This document shows positions 18,515 to 27,033 of a stretch of 64,000 bases of DNA, one piece after another. Below the pieces are notes generated by a model, which had not been told where the DNA came from, did no database searches, and saw only the letters and a list, made by a program, of their open reading frames with translations. The first letter of the stretch is position 1; every line of letters begins with the position of its first letter. Source of the stretch: JBBRMW01 sp965246845 (GTDB lineage Bacteria; Chloroflexota; Anaerolineae; Aggregatilineales; UBA2796); the NCBI GenBank assembly GCA_965246845.1, contig CBDFFR010000014.1:186001-250000 (forward strand), given 5' to 3'. A program made the translations under genes and the position numbers.

Positions 18515-20197
18515 ATGAGCAAGGTGAATGTCGAACAGGTCAAGGCCTCAAGCGCGGGGCTGCGCGGTCCGCTGCTTGAGGACCTCGCGCGCAGCGATGC
18601 AGTCCTGAGCGAGGCGGGGCAGGTCCTCATCAAGTTTCACGGCTCCTATCAGCAGGACGACCGCGACGAGCGCAAGGGCGGCGCGAAACACTATTCATTC
18701 ATGATTCGCTCCAAGCTGCCGGGCGGCCAACTCAACGCCGCTCAATACCTGACGCACGATGATATTGCATCCGAATATGGAAACGGGACGATCCGCATCA
18801 CGACGCGGCAGGGTATTCAGTTTCACGGCATCATCAAGAGCGACCTGCAAGAGACGATCCGCGCGCTCAATCTCGCACTGGTGACGACCTTCGGCGCGTG
18901 CGGGGACGTGGTGCGCAACGTCATGGCCTGCCCCGCACCCTCGGCAGACCCGCAGCGCACCGCCGTACAGGATTTTGCGACTGAACTGAGCAACGTTCTC
19001 CTGCCGCGCACGCGCGCTTATCACCAAATCTGGTTGGACGGGCAGGAAATAGTCGCCGACGAGGAAGACGAACTCTACGGCAAGGTCTACCTGCCGCGCA
19101 AATTCAAGGTCGCGATTGCCTTCCCCGCCGATAACTGTGTGGATATTTACACCAACGATGTCGGCCTCGTCGCGCTCTTCGACGAGGCGGGGACCCTGAG
19201 CGGCTTCAACGTCCTCGCAGGCGGCGGCATGGGGACCACGCACGCCAACGAAGAGACCTTTGCGCGGCTCGCGGATGTGATCGGCTTCGTCACGCCGGAA
19301 CAGACGATTGAGACCGTCAAGGCGATTGTCGGCATTCACCGCGATCACGGCGACCGCACCAACCGCAAGCACGCCCGCCTGAAATACATCCTGCATGAAT
19401 GGGGCGCTGCCCGCTTCCGCGAAGAACTGCAAAGCCGCGTGCCGTTCGCGATACAGGACGCGCGCCCGATGCCCGCCTTCGACGTGCCGGATCATCTCGG
19501 CTGGAACGACGCGGGCGACGGCAAGCTATATCTCGGCATTCACATTGAGAATGGGCGCATCGTGGATCGCGGCGCGTATCGCTTGCGGACCGGGTTGCGC
19601 GCGATTATTGAACGCTTTGACCTGCCCGTGCGCCTGACCGCGCAGCAGAATATATTGCTCGCGGCTATCGACCCGGTGGATCGTCCGGTAATCGAGGACA
19701 TGCTGCGCGAATATGGCATCCGCACAGTAGACGCGCTCTCCAACGTGCGGCGCTATGGCATTGCCTGCCCCGCGCTGCCGACCTGTGGCCTCGCGATTAC
19801 GGAAGCCGAACGCGCGCTGCCCGGCCTGCTGGATGAAATCGAGGCCGATTTGGAAGCGCTCGGCCTCGCCTCGGAGCCGATCAATATCCGCATGACGGGC
19901 TGCCCCAACGGGTGCGCGCGTCCGTATGTCGCGGAACTGGCATTCGTCGGGCGCTCCTTGAACAAGTACATGATTTATCTCGGCGGCGCGGCGAACGGGA
20001 CGCGGCTCGCGAAGCCTTTTATGGATGTCGTGCCATTCGAGCGGCTTGCGGCGACGATGCGCCCGCTCTTCGCGTTCTATCGCGAGGGACGCAACGCGGG
20101 CGAGTCGTTTGGCGATTTCTGCGACCGTGCCGGGTTCGATACGCTGCTGGCACATATTGCAACAGCGACCGCTCAAACGAGCGCAGCCGCAGATTGA
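18515..20197 (+). CDS. Ferredoxin-dependent sulfite reductase hemoprotein
   Basis: This 560-residue protein has the two-fold repeat of the sulfite/nitrite reductase family. The [4Fe-4S]-siroheme ligands are Cys418-x5-Cys424 (CPALPTC) and Cys463-x3-Cys467 (GCPNGC). It reduces sulfite to sulfide with six electrons in the cytoplasm for cysteine synthesis. GGGMGTTHANEETFARLADV and TGCPNGCARPY favour sulfite reductase over nitrite reductase, though the two cannot be separated with certainty. ATG 18515 with GGGGCGG upstream is preferred over the TTG at 18494. The stop overlaps the chelatase start (TTGA), so it is coupled to synthesis of its own cofactor. Confidence 0.87.
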   Translation: MSKVNVEQVKASSAGLRGPLLEDLARSDAVLSEAGQVLIKFHGSYQQDDRDERKGGAKHYSFMIRSKLPGGQLNAAQYLTHDDIASEYGNGTIRITTRQGIQFHGIIKSDLQETIRALNLALVTTFGACGDVVRNVMACPAPSADPQRTAVQDFATELSNVLLPRTRAYHQIWLDGQEIVADEEDELYGKVYLPRKFKVAIAFPADNCVDIYTNDVGLVALFDEAGTLSGFNVLAGGGMGTTHANEETFARLADVIGFVTPEQTIETVKAIVGIHRDHGDRTNRKHARLKYILHEWGAARFREELQSRVPFAIQDARPMPAFDVPDHLGWNDAGDGKLYLGIHIENGRIVDRGAYRLRTGLRAIIERFDLPVRLTAQQNILLAAIDPVDRPVIEDMLREYGIRTVDALSNVRRYGIACPALPTCGLAITEAERALPGLLDEIEADLEALGLASEPINIRMTGCPNGCARPYVAELAFVGRSLNKYMIYLGGAANGTRLAKPFMDVVPFERLAATMRPLFAFYREGRNAGESFGDFCDRAGFDTLLAHIATATAQTSAAAD

Positions 20198-21546
20198 GCA
20201 ACGCGCGCACCGCAATCGTGCTGGCCGGGCATGGCTCGCACATCAGCCCGGAAACTGCCGGGCTGGTCTGGGATGTTGCGGACCGCATCCGCGCGATGGG
20301 TGTGGTCCACGAGGTCGCGGCGGCGTTCTGGAAGGAGCAGCCGTCGTTTCATGATGTGCTGCGCAGCATCGAGGCCGACGACATCACCGTGATCCCGGTC
20401 TTCACCGCGCGCGGGTTCTTCACGCAGGAAGTCATCCCGGCGGAGATGGGGCTGACGGGTCCGATTACCTATCGCGACGGGAAAACGATCCGCTATACGA
20501 AGACGCTGAGTGAGACGCCGTTTCTGAACGAGGTGGTGTTGAAGCGAGTGCGGGATGCCATGACCCGCACTAAAGGGATTTGCCGCGATATTGTGACGAT
20601 GAAACCGCAGGAGTGCGCAGTTGCAATCATTGGACACAGCACAAAGCGCAATCCCGAAAGCCGAAAGGCAGCGGAAGCCTGCGTGCAATTTATTTCGGAC
20701 AATATAGAACTCAAAGAAGTGGTGGCCGTCTTCCTCGATGATGATCCACCTATTAAGGCAGCATTTAGCCTTACTACTGCACCATTATTGATTGCAATTC
20801 CGCTGTTCATTGCGGCAGGGTCGCATGTGACTATTGATGTTCGCTCCGAACTTGGCCTACGTGAACACCAAAATCAGCGCGCTTTCGCATACCTTTCGCG
20901 CGAACTCGTCATGACCGACCCGGCGGGTGTCGATCCGACTCTCATTGATGCGCTGCTCAATCTCGCCAAAGATGCCGGCGTACCCTTGCGCCCACCTGCC
21001 ACCAGATTATCGACCACCGGTTTTCCGGCGGCGGGCTGTAGCGAATTGTGGGAGACCGTCACGGAAAAAGGCGCGATGCGCTTCGGGCAACTTCACCTCA
21101 CGCCGACACAGATTGACATGCCCGCCGATGATGTTTCGATGAAACTGCCGGATGAGCGCATCCGCGTCACCAAAGCGGGGTTTCGACCGCTCGCGAGCGC
21201 GCGGACCTTGCCGCCGAAAACGACGCCGCTCTACATTCGACACGCGACCGATTTGCATTACTTTGTCGAGTCGGTGTACCCCGGCGCGGTCGCGGATTGG
21301 GCGCTCGCGCGTCAAGGCAAATTCATCCCCAATACATTCGAGGCGTGCATCGGGCGGCAGGTCGGGCAGTTCAAGCAACTGGAGGGACTGGCGCAGGAAA
21401 AGCGCGCGGACCTCGTGAGCCGCATCTGCGGGCGCTGCATCAAACATCCGTCGTGGTTCGATGGTGAGATCGGCGACATCCCGTGCGCGGAGCCGTGCAA
21501 CTTCTGGTTGAGTGCCGCGCTCCGCGAACATACAGGCGACGAATGA
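20194..21546 (+). CDS. Sirohydrochlorin ferrochelatase, DR2241-like with Fe-S C-terminus
   Basis: Two CbiX-type chelatase domains occupy residues 1-120 (His13 in LAGHGSH) and 140-240 (His148 in IIGHSTK). They are followed by a C-terminal domain with cysteines 385, 412, 415, 431 and 435 (RICGRC, CAEPC), as in the Deinococcus DR2241 group that binds a 4Fe-4S cluster. The protein is expected to insert iron into sirohydrochlorin to make siroheme. The start is TTG 20194, overlapping the sulfite reductase stop by TTGA; the frame stays open upstream, but that part is the reductase in another frame. Bases 20560-20930 are clearly poorer in GC than the rest, although the fold continues through them. 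Confidence 0.83.
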   Translation: MSNARTAIVLAGHGSHISPETAGLVWDVADRIRAMGVVHEVAAAFWKEQPSFHDVLRSIEADDITVIPVFTARGFFTQEVIPAEMGLTGPITYRDGKTIRYTKTLSETPFLNEVVLKRVRDAMTRTKGICRDIVTMKPQECAVAIIGHSTKRNPESRKAAEACVQFISDNIELKEVVAVFLDDDPPIKAAFSLTTAPLLIAIPLFIAAGSHVTIDVRSELGLREHQNQRAFAYLSRELVMTDPAGVDPTLIDALLNLAKDAGVPLRPPATRLSTTGFPAAGCSELWETVTEKGAMRFGQLHLTPTQIDMPADDVSMKLPDERIRVTKAGFRPLASARTLPPKTTPLYIRHATDLHYFVESVYPGAVADWALARQGKFIPNTFEACIGRQVGQFKQLEGLAQEKRADLVSRICGRCIKHPSWFDGEIGDIPCAEPCNFWLSAALREHTGDE

Positions 21547-22298
21547 CCGTCGGCAAAGTCTATCTGGTCGGCGCGGGACCAGGCGACCCGGACCTGATCA
21601 CGGTGCGCGGACTGAGGGCGCTGCGCGAGGCCGATTGCATCCTCTATGATCGGCTCGCGCCGCATGAATTGCTCTCCGAAGCGCGACCCGACGCAGAACA
21701 AATCGATGTGGGCAAGGTCTCGTTCCGCGCGCAGCAAAAAATGACACAGGACGAGATCAACGCGCTCATCGTGGAGCGTGCGCAAGCCGGGAAGGTCGTC
21801 GTCCGTTTGAAGGGCGGGGACCCGTTCGTATTCGGGCGCGGCGGTGAGGAAGCGCTCGCCTGCCGCGCGGCGGGTATTCCATTCGTAGTTATCCCCGGCG
21901 TGACGAGCGCGATTGCGGCTCCGGCCTATGCGGGCATTCCGGTCACACAGCGCGGGCTGGTCACGGCGTTCACGGTGTTCGCCGGACATGAAGACCCTAC
22001 AAAGCCCGACTCCACGACCGATTTTGCAGCACTCGCCGCCATTGCGAAGATGGGGACGCTCGTGCTGCTCATGGGCTTGATCAACCTGCCCGCGCTGATC
22101 GATCAATTAATCGCCGCCGGGCTGGACCCGGCCACACCCGCCGCGTGCATCGAAAACGGGACGCTCCCCACGCAACGAGTCGTCAGCGGGACCGTGCGCG
22201 AGCTGCCGACGTTGGCCGCCGCTGCGGGATTCAAGCCGCCTGCCGCAACGGTGATCGGGCAGGTCGTGACGCTGCGGAATGCGCTGGAGTGGTTCTAG
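21543..22298 (+). CDS. cobA: Uroporphyrinogen-III C-methyltransferase
   Basis: This 251-residue SUMT methylates uroporphyrinogen III at C2 and C7 with SAM to give precorrin-2, the first committed step of siroheme. Motifs are VGAGPGDPDLIT at the N-terminus, LKGGDPFVFGRGGEE and the IPGVTSAIAAPAYAGIP loop. The length is normal for a stand-alone SUMT, without the CysG dehydrogenase part. It overlaps the chelatase by four bases (ATGA). With the two preceding genes it supplies siroheme, except that no precorrin-2 dehydrogenase is seen, so that step must be encoded elsewhere. Confidence 0.93.
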   Translation: MTVGKVYLVGAGPGDPDLITVRGLRALREADCILYDRLAPHELLSEARPDAEQIDVGKVSFRAQQKMTQDEINALIVERAQAGKVVVRLKGGDPFVFGRGGEEALACRAAGIPFVVIPGVTSAIAAPAYAGIPVTQRGLVTAFTVFAGHEDPTKPDSTTDFAALAAIAKMGTLVLLMGLINLPALIDQLIAAGLDPATPAACIENGTLPTQRVVSGTVRELPTLAAAAGFKPPAATVIGQVVTLRNALEWF

Positions 22299-22426
22299 CC
22301 CTTTTGGTCAAAGTTCACAAGAACCAAATCACAAATTCTGTGCAGATTGCCGCACGCACCTTGAAAAATCGCCCGTATACTGTAGCCAGTGGTCCCATGC
22401 GAAATATTTGGCGAGCGTGATTGCCC

Positions 22427-23983
22427 ATGTCTCCTTTTGCCCTCGAAGCGATTCCGATGACCGACATTGCCCCCCCTTCTATTGACATCGGCCATCACAA
22501 CGTCTCTGATTTATTGGAAAGCCTTTCGCTGGAACAGCGTTCGGCGTATGGTCATAAATATGATCAACGCGCCCCCGAACAGGTCGCCACCCGCGACGGG
22601 CTGATCATGACCTGGGACCGCCCCGCACAGGCTACCTTGCGGCATATGCGTTACCGCGCCGAACTCGCGCGCCAGCATATTCACGTCGTCAGCCCGGAAG
22701 GGACCTTCGACCTGAACGGATACAGGCGCGATTTGCACACCCTCATCGGGGAGCGCGCAGTCCGCATCGTTCCTTATTTCCCATCGCACAGCGTCGATGG
22801 GCTGGTCGATCAATGCCTGCCAGAAATCGACGCGGCGCATATCCAGCGCTTCGGGTTGCCTTCCGATATTGCCGAAGTGGTCAAAAACAAGCAGACTTTT
22901 CACGAATTCATGCGCGATAATTTCCCGACGCTCATTCCGCGCTTCGATGTCCTGCTCGGCTCTGACCTGATGGACGAACGCATTCAGTCACCCATCGAAA
23001 TCGTGATGCTGCAAACCGCCGAATTGATCGCGCAGGCCAGCCATTACGGGTTGAACATGGAAGGCTATCGCAACGGCGTCGTGCTGCGCAAAATCCTTTC
23101 CGATGGCGGCTTCGGGACGCTGATCGTCCGGCAGCGCGCGGATGGCTACGAGGTGATTGGCGATCAACAGATCGTCGCGCCGACACTCCCCGAACTAATG
23201 GCACAAGTCCTCACGCCGACATCGCGCTACCTGATGACGCGCCTGCTCGAACTCGACTCCAGCCCCGGTATCTCGTGTATGGTGCGCGACGGCCAGCTTT
23301 TCGTGCTGCCGCTCAATAGCCAAATTCAGGACGAGAGCGGCGCGGCGGTCGGGACCAAGACGCTTGGCCTTTTCGCGGATGACCTGCACGACATTGAATT
23401 CCGCCACCGCCACGAAGAATTGATTCAGGCATTCGCCGTGCAGATTTTCGACCGCGTATTGAACCTTTGCCCGGATCGCGGCGCGATCAACGCCATGATC
23501 AATCTCGATTTCATGGTGACGAGCGAGCGCGAACAAAAGCTGTATACGCTCGTCCGCAACACGCCGGAACTCAACCGCCATATGTGGCATTTGATTTCGC
23601 AGCGCTATCAGGTCGCGGAGATGAACCCGCGCATGACCAACCTGACCAGCGCGGCTAATGGCGTGTTGACGATCCTCGGCCTGCCGCACGATTTTTCCGG
23701 CTATTCGCGGCTGCTCGCTGCGGAAGGCGACCTCGGCCTCGTGAATTATGATAGTAAGCTGCTGCACATGCCGGAAGGCATGACGCGCGACGATGTGTAT
23801 ACGTGGTTTCTGGAACGCGATCACCGCATCAAGCGGCTTGGCTATCGCGAGGGCGGCGTGATCCTGCGCATGATGCCGAAAGAGATCGACGGCGAATTGA
23901 TGTGGTCGAAGGGCGCGGGACTGACAGTGTACGGTCCCAAAGCGTGCTTTGCGGAGATTGAAGACCTCGCGCTGCGCAATTGA
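22427..23983 (+). CDS. ATP-grasp-like protein of unknown substrate
   Basis: This 518-residue cytoplasmic protein has features of the ATP-grasp fold: LRKILSDGGFGTLIVRQ (glycine-rich loop after a lysine, about residues 220-236), an acidic INLDFMVTSE strand and the metal-binding EMNPRMTN near residue 405. A pre-ATP-grasp-like N-terminal half precedes it. The layout recalls the PGM1-like peptide ligase group, in which a carboxylate is activated by ATP and joined to an amine, but the substrate is unknown. It stands alone, after the siroheme genes (128-base gap) and before repeats. ATG 22427 is one of several possible starts; 22457 is another. Confidence 0.6.
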   Translation: MSPFALEAIPMTDIAPPSIDIGHHNVSDLLESLSLEQRSAYGHKYDQRAPEQVATRDGLIMTWDRPAQATLRHMRYRAELARQHIHVVSPEGTFDLNGYRRDLHTLIGERAVRIVPYFPSHSVDGLVDQCLPEIDAAHIQRFGLPSDIAEVVKNKQTFHEFMRDNFPTLIPRFDVLLGSDLMDERIQSPIEIVMLQTAELIAQASHYGLNMEGYRNGVVLRKILSDGGFGTLIVRQRADGYEVIGDQQIVAPTLPELMAQVLTPTSRYLMTRLLELDSSPGISCMVRDGQLFVLPLNSQIQDESGAAVGTKTLGLFADDLHDIEFRHRHEELIQAFAVQIFDRVLNLCPDRGAINAMINLDFMVTSEREQKLYTLVRNTPELNRHMWHLISQRYQVAEMNPRMTNLTSAANGVLTILGLPHDFSGYSRLLAAEGDLGLVNYDSKLLHMPEGMTRDDVYTWFLERDHRIKRLGYREGGVILRMMPKEIDGELMWSKGAGLTVYGPKACFAEIEDLALRN

Positions 23984-23996
23984 ATAAAAATTAAAG

Positions 23997-24070
23997 ACGG
24001 GTCGGGCAAGCCGCGACCCCTACACCGGAAATACGCACGCATCTGTAGGGGCGGACCGATGTGTCCGCCC
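23997..24070. repeat. Composite repeat: type-2 then type-1 palindrome
   Basis: A type-2 palindrome at 23999-24019 (GGGTCG ... CGACCC) follows the ATP-grasp stop by 15 bases. It is joined by CTACACCGGAAATACGCACG to a type-1 copy at 24049-24070 (loop CGATGT). The same composite occurs at 24471-24541 and 4798-4871. Confidence 0.9.
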
Positions 24071-24137
24071 GTGAATTATTGCCCATCCATAAATATTTTT
24101 CTGAGCTTGTTTTGCACCAAAATCTGGACGAAAACCC

Positions 24138-24464
24138 ATGACCGATATACTGACTGCACTTGACCGCCTGTTCGTAAACGCTGAAGCAAGGTTATCGCAA
24201 TACACCGAGTCCTTCACCTCGCAAGAGTTCTTGCGATGGCTCATTCACGATCAACAGCACGCGTATATTGATCTACTGGTCGCGTGCAGCCACCTTTCAA
24301 TTCCCTTCGATCAAGCACATCAGAAGATCGGCAGGCGCTTGAGTTCAGTTGCTCCTAAATGCGGTTTTGAGCCTACCGGGAAGGCAAAGGACAAGAATAT
24401 TTTTGGTCTGCCCACAGCATCAGTAATCTACACGCGAACATCATCACCAGAAAAGCAATTGTAA
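24138..24464 (+). CDS. Small protein of unknown function between two repeat copies
   Basis: The 108-residue open frame (MTDILTALDRLFVNAEARL) has plausible protein composition, with an amphipathic N-terminal half and a charged C-terminus, and no membrane segment. I recognise no family. It is poorer in GC than the neighbouring genes, and its ribosome site is weak. It is bracketed by two copies of the same composite palindromic repeat (23999-24070 and 24471-24541), which might mark it as a cargo gene or simply reflect repeat density. Confidence 0.45.
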   Translation: MTDILTALDRLFVNAEARLSQYTESFTSQEFLRWLIHDQQHAYIDLLVACSHLSIPFDQAHQKIGRRLSSVAPKCGFEPTGKAKDKNIFGLPTASVIYTRTSSPEKQL

Positions 24465-24468
24465 TTAA

Positions 24469-24541
24469 CCGGGTCGGGCAAGCCGCGACCCCTACACCGG
24501 ACAACACACGCATATGTACGGGCGGATCTATGTGTCCGCCC
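24469..24541. repeat. Composite repeat: type-2 then type-1 palindrome
   Basis: A type-2 copy lies at 24471-24491 and a type-1 copy at 24520-24541. The type-1 left arm has changed to GGGCGGAT, which still pairs by G-U with GTCCGCCC in RNA. The copy starts eight bases after the stop of the small unknown gene. Confidence 0.88.
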
Positions 24542-24627
24542 TCTACGATCATCTATCACAACCCCTTGTGCTGATTAACGAACCCCCGCATTGAACACCC
24601 GTGCTTTTCGTGCTGCCCGACTCACGG

Positions 24628-24633
24628 TATAAT
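24628..24633 (+). promoter_or_regulatory. Probable -10 box of the molybdenum hydroxylase operon, inside an inverted repeat
   Basis: A perfect TATAAT lies 28 bases before the first gene. It is enclosed by ACGGT (24625-24629) and ACCGT (24636-24640), a short inverted repeat that could be an operator. The -35 region (TTTTCG, 17 bases upstream) is weak, as expected if an activator is needed. Confidence 0.45.
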
Positions 24634-24661
24634 TCACCGTAGAAAAGGCAGCACCCAACGC

Positions 24662-26110
24662 ATGTGGAAACATTACTACACCGCTTCTTCCGTTGATGAC
24701 GCCCTGCACCTGCTCTCCGCGAACGCGGGACATGCGCGGCTCGTTGCGGGCGGTACGGACATCCTGATCGAACTCGAACGCGGCATCCGCAAGGGCATCG
24801 ATACGCTGATCGATATTTCGCGCATCGTGGGGCTTTCCGATATTGTGCTGGATGAGGCAGGGCAGGTGCGTATCGGGGCGCTCGTCACGCATAATGACCT
24901 CGTTGCCAGCCCAATTATCCGCGAACGCGCCTTTCCGCTGGCGCAGGCTGCGTGGGAAGTCGGCGCGCCTCAAATCCGCAATCGGGGGACGCTCGCGGGC
25001 AACCTGATTACCGCCAGCCCCGCCAATGATACGATTACGCCGCTGTGGGCGCTCGGCGCGTATGTCACGCTGCGCTCCCTGAGCGGGCAAATTCCGGTCG
25101 AACTGCCGGATTTCTATCAGGGCGTGCGCCGGACAGTTCTGCGCCCGGACCAGATGCTCACGCATATTCATTTCCCGGCGATGCAGGCCAACCAGCGCGG
25201 CACGTTTATTAAACTCGGCTTGCGCAAGGCACAGGCGATCTCGGTCGTCAACGTCGCGGTCATCCTCACCTTCGAGGGCGAGACCGTCACCGATGCGCGT
25301 ATCACACTGGGTAGCGTCGCCCCGACAATCCTGCGCGTGACGGACGCGGAGCAAACGCTTATCGGCAAATCGCTCACGCAGCAAAGCATCCGCGAAACCG
25401 CGCGTGCCGCCGCCGCAGTCCCGCACCCCATCGATGATGTGCGCAGCACTGCCGAATATCGCGCCGAAATGGTAAAGGTCCTCGTCGCGCGCGCCTTGCG
25501 TACTCTTGCCGCGAACGAGGAGCGCAAATCGTTCCCGGTTGCACCGCCGCTACTGCGCACGCCATTTCACAGTATGTCGGATAGTGCGGATTATCCGGGC
25601 AATCCTGCGGAAGCGCACCCGATTGAAACGACGATCAACGGCGCATCCTATACGCTGGAAAGCGGCCACGACAAGACGCTGCTGCGCCTGCTGCGCGAAG
25701 ATTGCGGCCTTCCGGGGACCAAAGAAGGCTGTGCCGAAGGGGAATGCGGCGCATGTACCGTCTTCATGGATGGCGCGGCGGTGATGGCCTGTATGGTTCC
25801 TGCCCCACGCGCGCACGGCGCGACGATCACGACCATTGAGGGACTAGGCATGGGCGCGGACCTGCACCCCGTCCAGCGCGAATTCATGGAAGCGGGCGCG
25901 GTGCAGTGTGGTTATTGCACGCCCGGCTTCATCATGTCCGGCGCGAAGCTGCTTGAAGAAATCGCGCAGCCGACGCACGCGCAGGTGCAGCAGAGCATCA
26001 CGGGCAACCTGTGCCGCTGCACGGGCTATTATAAAATCATCGAAGCGATACAGGCCGCCGCGCGCGAAGGTCATAGGAACGCTACCCAAAATATAGGCGA
26101 ACCTGTATGA
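24662..26110 (+). CDS. Molybdenum hydroxylase FAD subunit fused to 2Fe-2S subunit
   Basis: This 482-residue protein joins two subunits that are usually separate in xanthine dehydrogenase/CO dehydrogenase-type enzymes. Residues 1-280 are the FAD-binding medium subunit (VAGGTDILIEL, TLAGNLITASPANDT). After a linker, residues 318-480 are the small iron-sulfur subunit, with a plant-type 2Fe-2S site (Cys357, 362, 365, 377) and a second site (Cys416, 419, 451, 453). All eight ligands are present. It passes electrons from the molybdenum site in the large subunit (27398) through two clusters to FAD. It overlaps the next gene by four bases. The domain order medium-small is unlike the small-medium-large order of eukaryotic xanthine dehydrogenase. 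Confidence 0.92.
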   Translation: MWKHYYTASSVDDALHLLSANAGHARLVAGGTDILIELERGIRKGIDTLIDISRIVGLSDIVLDEAGQVRIGALVTHNDLVASPIIRERAFPLAQAAWEVGAPQIRNRGTLAGNLITASPANDTITPLWALGAYVTLRSLSGQIPVELPDFYQGVRRTVLRPDQMLTHIHFPAMQANQRGTFIKLGLRKAQAISVVNVAVILTFEGETVTDARITLGSVAPTILRVTDAEQTLIGKSLTQQSIRETARAAAAVPHPIDDVRSTAEYRAEMVKVLVARALRTLAANEERKSFPVAPPLLRTPFHSMSDSADYPGNPAEAHPIETTINGASYTLESGHDKTLLRLLREDCGLPGTKEGCAEGECGACTVFMDGAAVMACMVPAPRAHGATITTIEGLGMGADLHPVQREFMEAGAVQCGYCTPGFIMSGAKLLEEIAQPTHAQVQQSITGNLCRCTGYYKIIEAIQAAAREGHRNATQNIGEPV

Positions 26111-27033
26111 CGCGCCTTGCGGTCCTCTCCGATATTCATGGCAACCTGCCTGCGCTGGAAGCCGTAATCCGCGATATGGAAGCGCTCGCGCAGCCTGTCG
26201 AGCAGGTAATCGTCGCGGGTGACAGCATCAATATCGGCTTGCAATCGGTCGAAGTGCTGGACCGGATCGCGGCGCTTGGCTGGGCGGTCATTCGCGGCAA
26301 CCATGAATTCTACCTGCTCGATCACGGCACGGAGCGCGAACCCGCTTCGCGTCGCGATTTTACGATGCCGCCCTGGTTGAGCCGGACGATCCCGAAGCGT
26401 TGGCAGGCGCGGCTGGCGGCCTTTCCGGATACCCTCTCGCTGCACTATCCCGATGCGCCGCCCGTCCGCGTGGCGCATGGCGTGCCGGGCGATCCTTGGC
26501 GCGGTATCTATCCGGGAGAATACCAATCTGACGCCGAGGTTGCGGGGTTGCTCGCCGGGACGCGGGAACGGACGGTGATCCTCGGCCATACGCATTTGTC
26601 ATTGAAGCGGCGCGTCGTCTCGGCAAGCGGCGAATGGCAGATTTACAATCCGGGGTCGGTCGGCCTTGCGCTCGATGGGCAACCGGGGACCGCTACGTAT
26701 ATGTTGCTCGAAGGCAGCCTCGCCGGGTGGCGCGCCGACCTGCGCCGCGTCCCGTTCGATTTGCCGCACATGCTCGATGATTTGGAGCGCAGCGGCTATG
26801 TAGAGGCGGTTGGTCCGGTTGGGCGGCTACTCATCGAAGAACTGCGCACGGGCGAACTGCGCATCCAGCCGTACAGCAAATGGGCGCACGAGCAGCACCC
26901 GCTCGCACCGATGACGCTCCCACTCATCGCGGAATTCCTCGCGCTCGATCCGCTCCAGATGCGCTCCTACATGCTACCCCAATATCAATTCGAGTATGAA
27001 CGCGCGCTTATACAGGTGAATGAACATGGTTAA
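26107..27033 (+). CDS. Calcineurin-like metallophosphoesterase
   Basis: The 308-residue protein has the full metal-binding set of a YfcE-type metallophosphoesterase: Asp9 and His11 (LSDIHGN), Asp39 (GDS), Asn65/His66 (GNHE) and His161/His163 (GHTH). A C-terminal part of about 110 residues extends past the usual catalytic domain. It is presumably cytoplasmic and cuts phosphodiester or phosphomonoester bonds; the substrate is unknown. It overlaps the FAD/2Fe-2S gene (ATGA) and is embedded in the hydroxylase operon between two enzyme subunits, so a role in cofactor or substrate processing is possible. Confidence 0.87.
   Translation: MTRLAVLSDIHGNLPALEAVIRDMEALAQPVEQVIVAGDSINIGLQSVEVLDRIAALGWAVIRGNHEFYLLDHGTEREPASRRDFTMPPWLSRTIPKRWQARLAAFPDTLSLHYPDAPPVRVAHGVPGDPWRGIYPGEYQSDAEVAGLLAGTRERTVILGHTHLSLKRRVVSASGEWQIYNPGSVGLALDGQPGTATYMLLEGSLAGWRADLRRVPFDLPHMLDDLERSGYVEAVGPVGRLLIEELRTGELRIQPYSKWAHEQHPLAPMTLPLIAEFLALDPLQMRSYMLPQYQFEYERALIQVNEHG

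Noticed and set aside
19912..20193. Upstream extension of the chelatase frame
   Set aside because: The extra residues are the sulfite reductase coding sequence in another frame; the conserved chelatase start is at TTG 20194.
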